Made by a program: the position numbers and the translations under genes
The notes under the pieces: generated by a model
Database searches by the model: none
Seen by the model: the letters and a program-made list of their open reading frames with translations, nothing else
Told to the model about the DNA's origin: nothing
Assembly: GCF_001308265.1 (NCBI RefSeq)
Contig: NZ_CP012023.1
Span: 696,932 to 760,931 of the forward strand
DNA from: Celeribacter marinus
Lineage (GTDB): Bacteria > Pseudomonadota > Alphaproteobacteria > Rhodobacterales > Rhodobacteraceae
DNA length: 64,000 bases
Reading direction: 5' to 3'
In this document: piece after piece, positions 17,071-26,840 of the stretch
How the letters are laid out: each line of letters opens with the position of its first letter
How positions within the stretch are numbered: the first letter of the stretch is position 1

Positions 17071-17104
17071 TTTCAAATTAGTTTGATGCTAAACTATTTT
17101 GAAA
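17071..17104. repeat. 14-bp inverted repeat in the lpd leader
   Basis: TTTCAAATTAGTTT (17071-17084) and AAACTATTTTGAAA (17091-17104) are inverted copies with one mismatch and a six-base spacer (GATGCT). It lies 15 bases upstream of the lpd start, just before its ribosome site. AT-rich dyads of this kind are typical operators of dimeric repressors (MarR or similar), but it could also form an RNA hairpin. Confidence 0.6.
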
Positions 17105-17211
17105 TTCGGAGCAATGATGCTGACACGCGCAGGGCAGAAACCCCGCTACCCGATATACGCATAGCTACCTCAAAAAATGCACGCGTCACAATATCCAGCC
17201 ACGAAACCGGT

Positions 17212-17823
17212 TTATGCAGCGACTTTTTGCATCTCTTTGAGCAAGGTCGCATAACCGCCGTCCGCCATAAACTGCGCTTCGGCCTGTGACGTGGTCCGCC
17301 CCAGCGCCTCGTTGCGGTACGGAAAGCGGCCGAACATACGGATAATTTCACGGTGTACGCGGGCATGGAGCAAATTATTGCCGTCCCCCGTCAGGCGCTC
17401 ACACATCAGGCGCACGCATCGGTCCTGATCCGTCTGGCGTTCCGAGTGCATCAGGGGCAGATAAAAGAACTGTCGCGCCGGCTCGTCCACACGCATGTCC
17501 CACCCTTTTTCAATCGCGGCCTTAGCGGCGGCGAGGGCCGTGCGGTCAGAGGCAAATGATTTGCCCGAACCGCGAAACATGTTGCGCGGCATTTGATCCG
17601 TGACAATGAGATAGGCCAGCACACCCGTGGGATAGGTCAACCACATGGAATAAGCGCCCTCTTGTGCGCGGTCCCACGTATGACCAAAGCCCTCGCGAAT
17701 ACGGGCATCAAGGGCATCGGAGCTATTGTACCAATCTTTAGGCTCTAACTCGTCCAGCCAAAAGGCAAGCACCGCATCGGGGTCTTTTTCCTTTGGGGTC
17801 GGGTTTGTGTCTTGTGCGTGCAT
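17212..17823 (-). CDS. DUF924 family protein
   Basis: A 203-residue soluble protein that matches DUF924 across its length: VLAFWLDELEPKDWYNSSDALDARIREGF at the start, then IVTDQMPRNMFRGSGKSFASD in the middle and FFYLPLMHSERQ later. The fold of this family is all-alpha and TPR-like; its function is not known. It stands between lpd and an MFS gene, each with its own spacing of about 155 bases. Confidence 0.88.
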   Translation of the reverse strand: MHAQDTNPTPKEKDPDAVLAFWLDELEPKDWYNSSDALDARIREGFGHTWDRAQEGAYSMWLTYPTGVLAYLIVTDQMPRNMFRGSGKSFASDRTALAAAKAAIEKGWDMRVDEPARQFFYLPLMHSERQTDQDRCVRLMCERLTGDGNNLLHARVHREIIRMFGRFPYRNEALGRTTSQAEAQFMADGGYATLLKEMQKVAA

Positions 17824-17977
17824 GGGGCCATCTCCTCGCTCTATCTGTGGCTCCTGATTTCACAAACAGTTACAAAGCCATGCAATTTGCGCAAGGAAAT
17901 TAATCGCATCACCCCGCCTATAGCAACAATGTTGCGCAATTGAAACATTCCGTAAGGTGCATATCAGGCAATCAGGC

Positions 17978-19264
17978 TCACGCTGCGGGTGTGATGCTCC
18001 CGACATCCGCCTGCGCCGCATCTTCGGCCTCGGCCCGTTCAATCGCCACCTCTTGGGCCACTTCGGACGCCACGGGCGACGCAGAGGGCAAAACAGTGAC
18101 GTAGTGCGAGGTCTCTTCGATCGGAATGGCGGCGCGGCGCGTGGTGCGGTAGCCTGCGTAGCCCGCAACCGTCAGCATCAAAAAGGCTTGCAGTGCCCAA
18201 TACCCGTTTGGCCCCATCATGCCCATCAAATAGCCCGCAATGACCGGACCACCCACGGCCCCCACACCGTTGATAAAGATCAATCCACCCGATGACGCCG
18301 CCATATCATCAGGATCGAGGTAATCGTTGGTATGCGCGATGAGCAATGAATAGAGCGGATTTGCCATTCCACCGGTCATAAACGCGGCCCCAAGTGCGAC
18401 AGTCAATGACCCGCCAAACGCCGCCCCGACCAACGCCGCGACGCCCCCGATCGACGCGACCACAAGGATCACCACGCGCCGGTCCATACGGTCCGAAATC
18501 CAGCCGATCGGCAGTTGCAATATAACCGCCCCGATGTAAATCACCGCAATAAAGGTGGAGATTTCACCAAGCGAAAAGCCCGCTTGGGTCGCATACACGG
18601 CCGCCATCCCCATTTGCGCGGCGAACACCCCTCCCATAAAGAACATGCCAACACATCCCAGCGGCGACACTTCGTATAACCGCCGGAGCGTCATTGGCTT
18701 GGATGTCTCAAAGGGCGGCGTTGGTGTAACAGACAGCAAAATCGGCGCGAAGGAGATCGAGACCAAGACAGAGGGTATGATGAACAACACCCATCCGGAC
18801 GGGTCACCTTGTGACAAAATCACCTGTGCGATGACGATGCCAACCATCTGGACGACCATATAGGCCGAAAGCGCCTTGCCGCGCACTTCGTTGGTTGAGG
18901 CATTATTAAGCCAGCTCTCGGCGGTCACATACACGCCCGAAAAGCAAAACCCCAAGACCACGCGCAAAAGCGTCCATGCGATCGGGTCGGTGATGACGGG
19001 GAACATAATCAAAGCCGCAGAGATGAACGAGGCAAGAGCCGCAAAGACCCGCACATGGCCGACACGGCGGATCATACCAGGGGCCACACGCGACCCGCCC
19101 AAGAACCCCGCAAAATAGCCGGACATGATGATCGAGATGCTCAGCGTCGAAAACCCCTCAAGGCCAGCACGCACCCCCAAGAGCGACCCTTGTAGGCCAT
19201 TGCCAACCATCAAGAGCATAACCCCGATGAGAAGCGCGGAAGAGGACGAGAGGACTTGTTTCAT
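17978..19264 (-). CDS. MFS transporter (YcaD-like)
   Basis: A 428-residue protein with 12 predicted membrane helices and major facilitator signatures, for example GWISDRMDRRVVIL in the loop after helix 8. The pattern LRVVLGFCFSGVYVTAESWLNN in helix 4 to 5 is characteristic of YcaD-type carriers. The last 45 residues form an acidic, Ala/Glu-rich cytoplasmic tail, longer than in most relatives. The substrate cannot be read from the sequence. It is 84 bases upstream of queA in the same direction. Confidence 0.85.
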   Translation of the reverse strand: MKQVLSSSSALLIGVMLLMVGNGLQGSLLGVRAGLEGFSTLSISIIMSGYFAGFLGGSRVAPGMIRRVGHVRVFAALASFISAALIMFPVITDPIAWTLLRVVLGFCFSGVYVTAESWLNNASTNEVRGKALSAYMVVQMVGIVIAQVILSQGDPSGWVLFIIPSVLVSISFAPILLSVTPTPPFETSKPMTLRRLYEVSPLGCVGMFFMGGVFAAQMGMAAVYATQAGFSLGEISTFIAVIYIGAVILQLPIGWISDRMDRRVVILVVASIGGVAALVGAAFGGSLTVALGAAFMTGGMANPLYSLLIAHTNDYLDPDDMAASSGGLIFINGVGAVGGPVIAGYLMGMMGPNGYWALQAFLMLTVAGYAGYRTTRRAAIPIEETSHYVTVLPSASPVASEVAQEVAIERAEAEDAAQADVGSITPAA

Positions 19265-19348
19265 ACATCAGCCCTGACAGATTCGCGGCACTGGGGAAAG
19301 CCATTGCACATATAAGATGCATCCATCCGCATATCGACCGGAGGCGAA

Positions 19349-20410
19349 CTACGCGCGGTGCGGCACCAACAATGATGCATCTCCATAAGAGAAAAAGCGG
19401 TAGTTCTGCGCCACCGCGTGATCGTAAACGGCCCGCATCCGTGGCGCGCCCATCAACGCGGAGACAAGCATCAGCAGCGTCGATTTGGGCAAATGGAAAT
19501 TGGTCATCAACGCATCGGTCACGGCGAACTCAAACCCCGGCGTGATGAAAATGTCGGTCTCGCCCAAGAACGGCGCAATCGCCCCCGTCTCACGCGCAGC
19601 GCTCTCGATCAGACGCAGCGCGGTGGTGCCCACGGGGATCACGCGCCCCCCTGCGGCTTTGGTTGCGGCAATCTCGGCTGCGGCCTCGGGTGTGACTTCG
19701 CCCCATTCGGCGTGCATCTTGTGATCGTCCACATTGTCGACTTTGACGGGTAGGAACGTACCCGCCCCGACATGGAGCGTGACATGGGTGATCTCAACGC
19801 CCTTATCCGCCAACGCCGCCAACAACGCCGCGTCAAAATGAAGGGACGCCGTGGGGGCGGCCACCGCACCAAGTTTGCGCGCCCAAACCGTTTGGTAGTC
19901 TTCGTTATCTTGCGCATCCGCTTTGCGTTTTGCCTCGATATAGGGGGGCAAAGGCATCGACCCGGCAGCATTCAACGCCTTATCAAAATCCGCGCCCGTC
20001 AGATTAAACGCGACATAAGCCGCACCGTCCTCTTTGGCGGTCAAGGTGGCGGACAGGTCATCCGAAAAACGGATCACTTCGCCCTCTTTGACCTTTTTGA
20101 GCGGCTTGATAAGCGCGCGCCACACACCGCCCTCGGCCTGCGGCTCCAACAACGTGACTTCGATTTTCGCCTCTTGATAGCCCTGCGCGGTGTCGCGTCC
20201 GCGCTTGCCCGTCAGGCGCGCGGGCAATACCTTTGTGTCATTGAGGACAAGACGGTCGCCCGCATTAAACCAATCCACCAAGTCCGTCACAACGCCGTCC
20301 GTCAGAGTGTCAGGCGTGGCCACCAACAAACGCGCTGACGAGCGCGGCTTTGCGGGGCGTGTGGCGATCAAGGCCTCGGGCAGATCGAAATCAAAGTCGG
20401 ACAGTTTCAT
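19349..20410 (-). CDS. queA: S-adenosylmethionine:tRNA ribosyltransferase-isomerase
   Basis: QueA transfers and isomerises the ribosyl part of AdoMet onto 7-aminomethyl-7-deazaguanine in tRNA, giving epoxyqueuosine. This 353-residue protein is of normal length, with [18 protein letters not shown] at the start, [35 protein letters not shown] and the C-terminal FITPGFEF and [17 protein letters not shown]. Other queuosine genes are not in the window. Confidence 0.95.
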   Translation of the reverse strand: MKLSDFDFDLPEALIATRPAKPRSSARLLVATPDTLTDGVVTDLVDWFNAGDRLVLNDTKVLPARLTGKRGRDTAQGYQEAKIEVTLLEPQAEGGVWRALIKPLKKVKEGEVIRFSDDLSATLTAKEDGAAYVAFNLTGADFDKALNAAGSMPLPPYIEAKRKADAQDNEDYQTVWARKLGAVAAPTASLHFDAALLAALADKGVEITHVTLHVGAGTFLPVKVDNVDDHKMHAEWGEVTPEAAAEIAATKAAGGRVIPVGTTALRLIESAARETGAIAPFLGETDIFITPGFEFAVTDALMTNFHLPKSTLLMLVSALMGAPRMRAVYDHAVAQNYRFFSYGDASLLVPHRA

Positions 20411-20474
20411 AGCTTAGCCTTTATCATACGTCGAATCGTCTAGGTCTTTGCCCCACGCGCGGCAGCAATGCGTC

Positions 20475-23400
20475 CTAGTCGTTTGCAGTCGGGGCACCGC
20501 GTTTGCGAAAAATACTACGCAATGCGCCCGGTGTGAGAATCGAAAGCGGGTTCACGCCTATTTTTGGCGATTTAGCAGCCCCTGTAAGCGTGAAGTTGAA
20601 CCCGAACAGACCCTCGCCTTTCTTGGCCACGATCTGTCCCACACCATTCAAAAAGTAGACGGGCGACACCACGCCTTGCAAATCCATCAGCCCCGCCGAG
20701 GTGTCATACGTCCCGTCAAGCGAAATGCCAAGAGACGGGCCCTCGGCAGAGGCACTATGGATCAGCACGCGACCCGGTTTGATTGTAAAGTTTGCAACCG
20801 TGTCGGAAAACAAAATCCCCTGCCCGCCCGCGAGTTGATCAAGTAGACCCACCACCGAAATGAGCGAGAGCAGTTCGGCCAGCTCGGGCGCTGATTGGGC
20901 GCGAATATTGGTAATCACCACGCGTCCTGCGTAGCTACCCGCCTCAGCCAGAGGGTCAAGGACGAGGGTTAGATCCCCCCCGACCCCTTTGTCCAATAGC
21001 CCCGCCGCCTCAACCACGCGGCCCGCATCCTTGGAGGTGAGTGTCACGATTGAACCATAGCGCGCGGGGGCAAGCGTGCCAGACACCGCCGCCGCGCCAT
21101 TGAGTTGGCCCGAAAATGTGCCACGCAACCCGCCCGATTGGCTCAATTTGGCGGAGACACCCGTCAATCGGTAGCTATCGGTGACGCGCAATTCGTCGAG
21201 CAACGCCACAATCGGTCCGCCGTCCCCGCCAGAGCTGCCCGCCGCACCGCGCCCACCAAAACTGGCACGCCGCAGGTCGAGTGTTCCGCCAGAAATCTCG
21301 ACACCCACAGGCTCGCCTGTGCCGCGCCCGACCAAGGTGGCCCCAACATCCAGCCAGTCGTCTATTTGAACGCGCTCAAAGCGCACACGGTCCAACCCGC
21401 CCTCACGGTTCAATCGTACCGATCCACCCGTCCCCGTGAGCCCCGCCGCCTCGACCGAAAGGGCAGTTACCTGTGCGATATCACCCGCCGTGCCCTCAAC
21501 GCGCAACCGGCCCGATTGATCCGCAGACTTGCGCCATCCGAGCGCGTCGATGCTGAGTGCGACACCTTTGAGATCAGACGTCAGCACAAACGCGGGTGGT
21601 GCGCCCTTGGTCAAAGCCACAGTCATATCGGCCTGTGCGGCTCCAGACACGGCGCCTGCGGGTAGAGAAATCTTGAACGTCTCCAAAAAGCCCTGATCAA
21701 GCGTGGCACGACCCGAGATATTGGACTGGCCCACATGTGCGGCCCCGAACTCCTTGCGCCACTGCCCGTCAAAACGCGCGGTATCGATCAAGGTTGGCCC
21801 TTTGATCGTCAACCCCGTGGCATCCACTGCAATCTGCAAGGTCTGCGCGCGCAGGGTCTGACCTGCCATCAATGTTGTAGACACAACATCATCCATCGTC
21901 CCCGTGAGGGCAAAATCGACATCTTCCATCAGAACTTTTTTCTTGAGGGGAAATGTAATGTGTCCGGCCATCCGCGCGCGCCCTTGCGCCACATCGGGGC
22001 CAAAGCTGGCGCTGCGCAAAATGGAAAACGGTTTTTGCGCCATCAACGACAAGGACGCCTCGATCGGCGCATCCGTTTGCAGATCAACCGTCATGGTCGC
22101 AGGCACGAGGGAGATGTCGGGGATGTTGAGGACGCTCCCCGACACCACGATATCGCCGCCTTGCGGTGCTGTGATAACGCCGCTCTCCACAGAGACTGTC
22201 ATCGCCCCGTTCGAAATGGTTCCAAATCCTGCGCCCCCAGACACAGGCGGCAAGCCATTGATAAAGTTGATATCTGTATCCCGAAACTGCCAATCCAGAT
22301 AGATATCGGGTTTTGGTGCATCGGGCGAAAACCGCAGTGCCAGATCAAGCCCCTCAAACTGTGCCTGATTGATGTTCTTCGCCATCCAGTCGCGTGATTT
22401 GGCCAACGCACCTTGTGGCCAAAGCGTCATCAGATCATCAATCGACAAAGCATCGACACGAGCATCCACACCCGCGTGCCACCCATCGGACAATGCGCGC
22501 GCCGAACCTGATCCATGCACCCAGACACCCCCATGACGGAGCGAAATTTGGCCGACATGTGCCTCGAACGGGTCGGAGGAAAACGAAAGATCGACCGAGC
22601 CCTCGTCAATGCGCAGCGGCTGCGCAAACAGCCCCTCGGGGGACACGACCAGCTCATCGACCTGAAGCTGCCCGATGAAGCGCGATGGCCAATTTCCTTC
22701 AAAATCACGCAACAACATCGTTCCGCGCCCTTTGAAATCAACAGCCTGCGTGGCGACTGACAGTTCCGAAAATTTAACGCGCTCGGTCGCTGGGTTGTAA
22801 TCAAAATACCCTTTTGCCCCGTCGAACGTCAAAGGCGTGGCACCCGCTCCACCTTGAAACGCGCCCGCCCCGATTTCCATTGTGCCCGAATAGGAGGCCA
22901 GTAGGCCATCGCCATCAATTTTGGCCCGCATCGACGCCGACACTGGCGCGTCTATCAAAGACAAAAACGACAATGCGGGCGTTTGCAGTGCGACATCCGC
23001 CGTTGGCGCATCGGTGATTTGCAACAAGATGGTCGAGGCCAACGACCCTTTGCGCGACTGAAATTGAAACCGTGCAGTGGCAAGGTTTTCCGTCCCGTTA
23101 AACAGGTCGAAATCAAGGGCGACATCAATCGCTTTGTCGCCGTTTTGCAGCGTCAAAATGGCATCGGTTGCCTGCCAGATACGGCCCGTGCGCGCATCCT
23201 CCAAGGTCACGGTTATATCGCGCGCCTCTACGGTCGAAATCTCGGACAACGGGGCGGCCGCAAACGCCGCATCAATGGCCTCCAACACATCTGCGGCAGA
23301 TCCCACGGCGGCGCCTGTACCGCCAAAGGCCAGCGCAAAGGTGCCATCGGTCGCGCGCCGCACGGTGATCTGTGCGCCTGACAATCGCAGGGTATTGGGG

Positions 23401-23843
23401 GTCAAATCTCCCGCCATAACCCCCTCTTTGGTCAACACAGCGCGCAGACTGTTCAGCCGCGCTAATTCCGCTCCTGACGGGTCAACGATCCCGACATGGC
23501 GCGCGGTGATCCGTGGGATAAAGGCGTCATCAACACGCACAACCAATTGCCCGATCGTCACGGCAGCCCCGCCCAGATCGCGGTTCACACGCGCCTCGAT
23601 GCGGTCCGTTAGTGCGGCGGGCAAGACCACCTCGCGCTCGGTGAGTGACAGCACCACAAGGCCCAATGCAACCGCCACAATAACCACGCCGCTACACACC
23701 CAGATGACGAACCGCAGGACGTGCTTTCGCTTTACGCCCTTAGGTCGCGCCGGTGCCTCGTCCGCCCCCCCCATCGCAATGGGGGTCGTGAACGGGACCT
23801 CATCCGCCTTGTGCGGGGATTTATCGTCGGATGTCTCACTCAT
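20475..23843 (-). CDS. AsmA-like / DUF3971 giant envelope protein (YhdP-type)
   Basis: At 1122 residues this is the largest chain in the window. It has a cytoplasmic N-terminus (1-44), a single membrane helix at about 45-67, and then a very long beta-strand-rich periplasmic part. It ends with the AsmA C-terminal segment (LDGTYDTSAGLMDLQGVVSPVYFLNGVG and FNFTLTGAAKSPKIGVNPLS). Proteins of this type (YhdP, TamB, AsmA) form hydrophobic grooves thought to carry phospholipids between membranes. The assignment to this superfamily is firm; the exact member is not. It is divergent from bcp with 164 bases between. Confidence 0.85.
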   Translation of the reverse strand: MSETSDDKSPHKADEVPFTTPIAMGGADEAPARPKGVKRKHVLRFVIWVCSGVVIVAVALGLVVLSLTEREVVLPAALTDRIEARVNRDLGGAAVTIGQLVVRVDDAFIPRITARHVGIVDPSGAELARLNSLRAVLTKEGVMAGDLTPNTLRLSGAQITVRRATDGTFALAFGGTGAAVGSAADVLEAIDAAFAAAPLSEISTVEARDITVTLEDARTGRIWQATDAILTLQNGDKAIDVALDFDLFNGTENLATARFQFQSRKGSLASTILLQITDAPTADVALQTPALSFLSLIDAPVSASMRAKIDGDGLLASYSGTMEIGAGAFQGGAGATPLTFDGAKGYFDYNPATERVKFSELSVATQAVDFKGRGTMLLRDFEGNWPSRFIGQLQVDELVVSPEGLFAQPLRIDEGSVDLSFSSDPFEAHVGQISLRHGGVWVHGSGSARALSDGWHAGVDARVDALSIDDLMTLWPQGALAKSRDWMAKNINQAQFEGLDLALRFSPDAPKPDIYLDWQFRDTDINFINGLPPVSGGAGFGTISNGAMTVSVESGVITAPQGGDIVVSGSVLNIPDISLVPATMTVDLQTDAPIEASLSLMAQKPFSILRSASFGPDVAQGRARMAGHITFPLKKKVLMEDVDFALTGTMDDVVSTTLMAGQTLRAQTLQIAVDATGLTIKGPTLIDTARFDGQWRKEFGAAHVGQSNISGRATLDQGFLETFKISLPAGAVSGAAQADMTVALTKGAPPAFVLTSDLKGVALSIDALGWRKSADQSGRLRVEGTAGDIAQVTALSVEAAGLTGTGGSVRLNREGGLDRVRFERVQIDDWLDVGATLVGRGTGEPVGVEISGGTLDLRRASFGGRGAAGSSGGDGGPIVALLDELRVTDSYRLTGVSAKLSQSGGLRGTFSGQLNGAAAVSGTLAPARYGSIVTLTSKDAGRVVEAAGLLDKGVGGDLTLVLDPLAEAGSYAGRVVITNIRAQSAPELAELLSLISVVGLLDQLAGGQGILFSDTVANFTIKPGRVLIHSASAEGPSLGISLDGTYDTSAGLMDLQGVVSPVYFLNGVGQIVAKKGEGLFGFNFTLTGAAKSPKIGVNPLSILTPGALRSIFRKRGAPTAND

Positions 23844-24007
23844 GTCGTTGAATTAAATCGCTCACTCACCTTACATGGCCATCACAGCATTGGATGCATG
23901 GTGCCGGAATACAAAACTGCATCGGCTTTCATCTTGCCTGATCTGCGCATAAAACTAAACCTCAACAGCACGCAAGCCAAACCGATCAACCAAAGAAAGA
24001 AAACCAG

Positions 24008-24466
24008 ATGTTGGACATTGGACAATCCGCCCCCGATTTCATCCTACCGCGTGACGGCGGCGACACTGTGCGCCTCTCTGATCTGCGCGGCCAAAAGGTT
24101 GTTTTGTATTTCTACCCCAAAGACAACACACCCGGCTGCACCACAGAGGCGCTTGATTTCACCGCCCTCAAGGACGACTTTGCCGCCGCCGGCACTCAGG
24201 TCTTTGGCATTTCAAAAGACAGCGTGAAAAAGCACGATAACTTTTGCGCCAAGCACAGCCTTGGCATTCCTTTGTTATCCGATGCTGACGGCACAGTCTG
24301 TGAGGACTACGGCGTATGGGCGCAAAAGCAGATGTACGGCAAAACATTTTGGGGGATTGTGCGCGCAACCTATCTAATCGACGCGGCGGGCACGGTGGCA
24401 CAGGTCTGGCCAAAGGTGAAAGTTGCGGGTCACGCCGCTCAGGTTCTGGAGGCGGCGCGCGCATGA
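24008..24466 (+). CDS. bcp: Peroxiredoxin, Bcp/PrxQ family
   Basis: A 152-residue thiol peroxidase. The peroxidatic cysteine is Cys44 in PKDNTPGCTTEA. The resolving cysteine found five residues later in E. coli Bcp is replaced by Leu49; Cys80 (in NFCAKH) and Cys98 (in GTVCEDYG) remain and could take its place. The start at the ATG in CAGATGTTGG has only a weak ribosome site. It overlaps the next gene by four bases (ATGA), so the two are coupled. Confidence 0.92.
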   Translation: MLDIGQSAPDFILPRDGGDTVRLSDLRGQKVVLYFYPKDNTPGCTTEALDFTALKDDFAAAGTQVFGISKDSVKKHDNFCAKHSLGIPLLSDADGTVCEDYGVWAQKQMYGKTFWGIVRATYLIDAAGTVAQVWPKVKVAGHAAQVLEAARA

Positions 24467-25284
24467 CTGCGCAGCCGACACTGACACTCGCTCAAATGGC
24501 CGACGAAGTGTTGCGTACAGCGGACGGTCGCGAGAAGACCGCCCTCGCCCACAAACACGCCGCGACATGGCGTGCGGCGCGGGAGGCGGGCACGCCCCTT
24601 GAGATCGGGACAGCCACGCCACCGATGCAACCCGCGCGCCCTGATCGCCCTGAACTGCTTGATCCACGCGATGTGCCGCAACGCAAGCCAGGATCACCTG
24701 AGGGGCGCAACGCGATTTTGCACGCCATAGCCCATATCGAACTCAACGCGGTCGATCTGCATTGGGACATCATCGCCCGCTTTACCCATGTGCCGTTTCC
24801 GTTGGGCTTTTATGACGATTGGGTCAAATCCGCGGATGAAGAAGCCAAGCACTTCAATCTGATATGTGATCGCCTTGAAGCGCTTGGATCGCATTACGGC
24901 GCGTTGCCTGCGCATGCGGGGATGTGGCGCGCGGCGCAGGATACGGCCGAGGACATTATGGGCCGCTTGGCCGTGGTGCCAATGGTCCTTGAGGCGCGCG
25001 GGCTAGATGTCACGCCGGGCATGATCAAACTGTTCAAACAGGCAAAAGACCACGAGACCGTAGCGGCGATGGACGTGATCTACAGCGAGGAAGTCGCGCA
25101 TGTGGCGTACGGGTCGAAATGGTTCCATTTCTTGTGCGGGCGTGAAAACCTTGATCCCAAAGAGACGTTTCACCGTCTTGTGCGTCAGTATTTTCATTCC
25201 ACGCTGCGCCCGCCTTTTAATGCCGAGAAACGCGCCGAGGCGGGCATTCCACCCGATTTCTATTGGCCGCTTGCAACGGCCTAA
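24463..25284 (+). CDS. Ferritin-like DUF455 domain protein
   Basis: A 273-residue protein starting at the ATG that overlaps the bcp stop. It matches the DUF455 branch of the ferritin-like superfamily. Probable metal ligands lie in HIELNAVDLHWD, DEEAKHFNLI, and SEEVAHVAYG, the pattern of Glu and His expected for a di-iron four-helix bundle. Members relate to tRNA-hydroxylase-like and MiaE-like proteins but have no assigned reaction. Coupling with bcp suggests a role in oxidative stress or iron handling; that is inference. Confidence 0.82.
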   Translation: MTAQPTLTLAQMADEVLRTADGREKTALAHKHAATWRAAREAGTPLEIGTATPPMQPARPDRPELLDPRDVPQRKPGSPEGRNAILHAIAHIELNAVDLHWDIIARFTHVPFPLGFYDDWVKSADEEAKHFNLICDRLEALGSHYGALPAHAGMWRAAQDTAEDIMGRLAVVPMVLEARGLDVTPGMIKLFKQAKDHETVAAMDVIYSEEVAHVAYGSKWFHFLCGRENLDPKETFHRLVRQYFHSTLRPPFNAEKRAEAGIPPDFYWPLATA

Positions 25285-25538
25285 CGCGACAGGGTGCGCC
25301 ACAGGTGCGCCGCCAAACACCACATCTGCGCCAAACTGCACATGCGGGCACAATTGGCAGGTTTGAGTTAGGCAAAAAACCGCCCAAACACAGGGACTTC
25401 TACCCATTTGCTCACAAAACCTCTCTAAAGCGTTGCCCCCACCCGAATCGTTTTGTAATGACTTTGTTAACCGGTTTGGACCGCACCCAAGACGCGCGCC
25501 ACACTGGACAGGATGGACTTACGAACGGTTAGAACGAC

Positions 25539-26840
25539 ATGATTAGATACCTCAATCATTTGCTAGAACGCCGCATTCCCGAAAAGCGGGTCTTTTTACG
25601 CTCTGACAATGATACCCGTTATGTCCGCCTCACGCCGCTCACCCAGCTTGCTATCGGGTTTGGCACCTCCGTTACACTCGTGTGGATGACCGTTGCGACA
25701 TCGATCATTCTTATGGATGCAATCGGATCGGGCAACTTGCGTGACCAAGCCAACCGCGATCTGGTTTTGTTTGAAAACCGCCTGAGCCAGCTGGCGGACG
25801 AGCGCGACACCCGCGCCACCGAGGCCGCCGCAGCACAGGCCCGTTTCAACACCGCCCTCGCCCAAGTCTCCGTTATGCAATCGCAACTGTTGTCATCCGA
25901 GGAACGCGTGCGCGAATTGGAAACGGGCATTGACGTCACACAGGCGAATTTGCGCGATGCTTTGAAAGTCCGCGATCACGCGATTGAAGCACAAGACAGC
26001 CTTAGCGCACAAATCAACGGCACAGACATCGGCACCACGGGCGTCACCGCCCAAGACATGGAAGCGACCGTTGATGTGCTCGCCTCCGCTTTGGCCTCTA
26101 CCGCCGCAGAGCGTGACGCCATGGTTGTTGACGCCCATCAGGCTGTCACCCAAGCCAAAACGCTTCAGGTCGAATTGAAAATGCTCGAAGAGAAGAACGA
26201 GCGGATCTTTTCACAGCTCGAAGATGCCATGACGCTCTCCGTGGCCCCGCTTGACAAGATGTTCCGCAACGCCGGATTGTCCACTGACAGCCTCATCAAA
26301 AGCGTGCGCAGCGCCTATTCTGGCCAAGGTGGCCCGCTTATGCCGATCACCTTTTCGACCTCTGGCCATCTGGATCACGACAGCCAACGCGCCAACGGCA
26401 TCCTCGACAAGATGGACCGTTTGAACCTCTACCGCATCGCGGCGCAAAAGGCGCCCTTTGCCCTGCCGATCAAAGACAGCTTTCGCTACACCTCGGGATT
26501 TGGCCCACGTTGGGGACGGATGCATGAGGGTACTGACTTTGCTGCCGCCTATGGCACACCGATCTATTCCACCGCCGACGGCGTGGTCACATACGCAGGC
26601 TGGCAGTCGGGATATGGCCGCATTGTGAAGATCCAACACGAGTTTGGAATCGAGACCCGTTATGCCCACCAATCAAAACTTCTCGTGAAAGTTGGCCAAA
26701 GGGTATCGCGCGGACAGCAAATCGGTGCTATGGGAAACTCTGGACGTTCTACAGGCACGCATCTTCACTACGAAGTGCGCGTTGGCGGAACGGCCGTTAA
26801 TCCGATGACTTACATTAAGGCTGCCAACGATGTTTTCTAA
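25539..26840 (+). CDS. M23 family metallopeptidase (LytM domain, bactofilin partner)
   Basis: This 433-residue protein has a short cytoplasmic N-terminus, one membrane helix (residues 32-57), a long coiled coil in the periplasm (about 60-225) and a C-terminal M23/LytM domain. The zinc motif is intact: H in MHEGTDFA (HxxxD) and the HLHYEVR motif, plus RYAHQSKL. M23 enzymes cut peptidoglycan cross-links. Its end overlaps the bactofilin start by 11 bases, so the two are translationally coupled. By analogy with Caulobacterales and Helicobacter pairs, the bactofilin probably positions the enzyme for local wall remodelling. The upstream 254 bases contain no clear motif. Confidence 0.9.
   Translation: MIRYLNHLLERRIPEKRVFLRSDNDTRYVRLTPLTQLAIGFGTSVTLVWMTVATSIILMDAIGSGNLRDQANRDLVLFENRLSQLADERDTRATEAAAAQARFNTALAQVSVMQSQLLSSEERVRELETGIDVTQANLRDALKVRDHAIEAQDSLSAQINGTDIGTTGVTAQDMEATVDVLASALASTAAERDAMVVDAHQAVTQAKTLQVELKMLEEKNERIFSQLEDAMTLSVAPLDKMFRNAGLSTDSLIKSVRSAYSGQGGPLMPITFSTSGHLDHDSQRANGILDKMDRLNLYRIAAQKAPFALPIKDSFRYTSGFGPRWGRMHEGTDFAAAYGTPIYSTADGVVTYAGWQSGYGRIVKIQHEFGIETRYAHQSKLLVKVGQRVSRGQQIGAMGNSGRSTGTHLHYEVRVGGTAVNPMTYIKAANDVF

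Noticed and set aside
15995..17086. A 363-codon plus-strand frame opposite lpd
   Set aside because: Shadow frame with no domain; the lpd motifs on the minus strand are complete.
18270..18283. A perfect FNR-type palindrome, TTGATAAAGATCAA
   Set aside because: It lies inside the coding sequence of the MFS transporter, not upstream of any gene, so it is probably a chance match.
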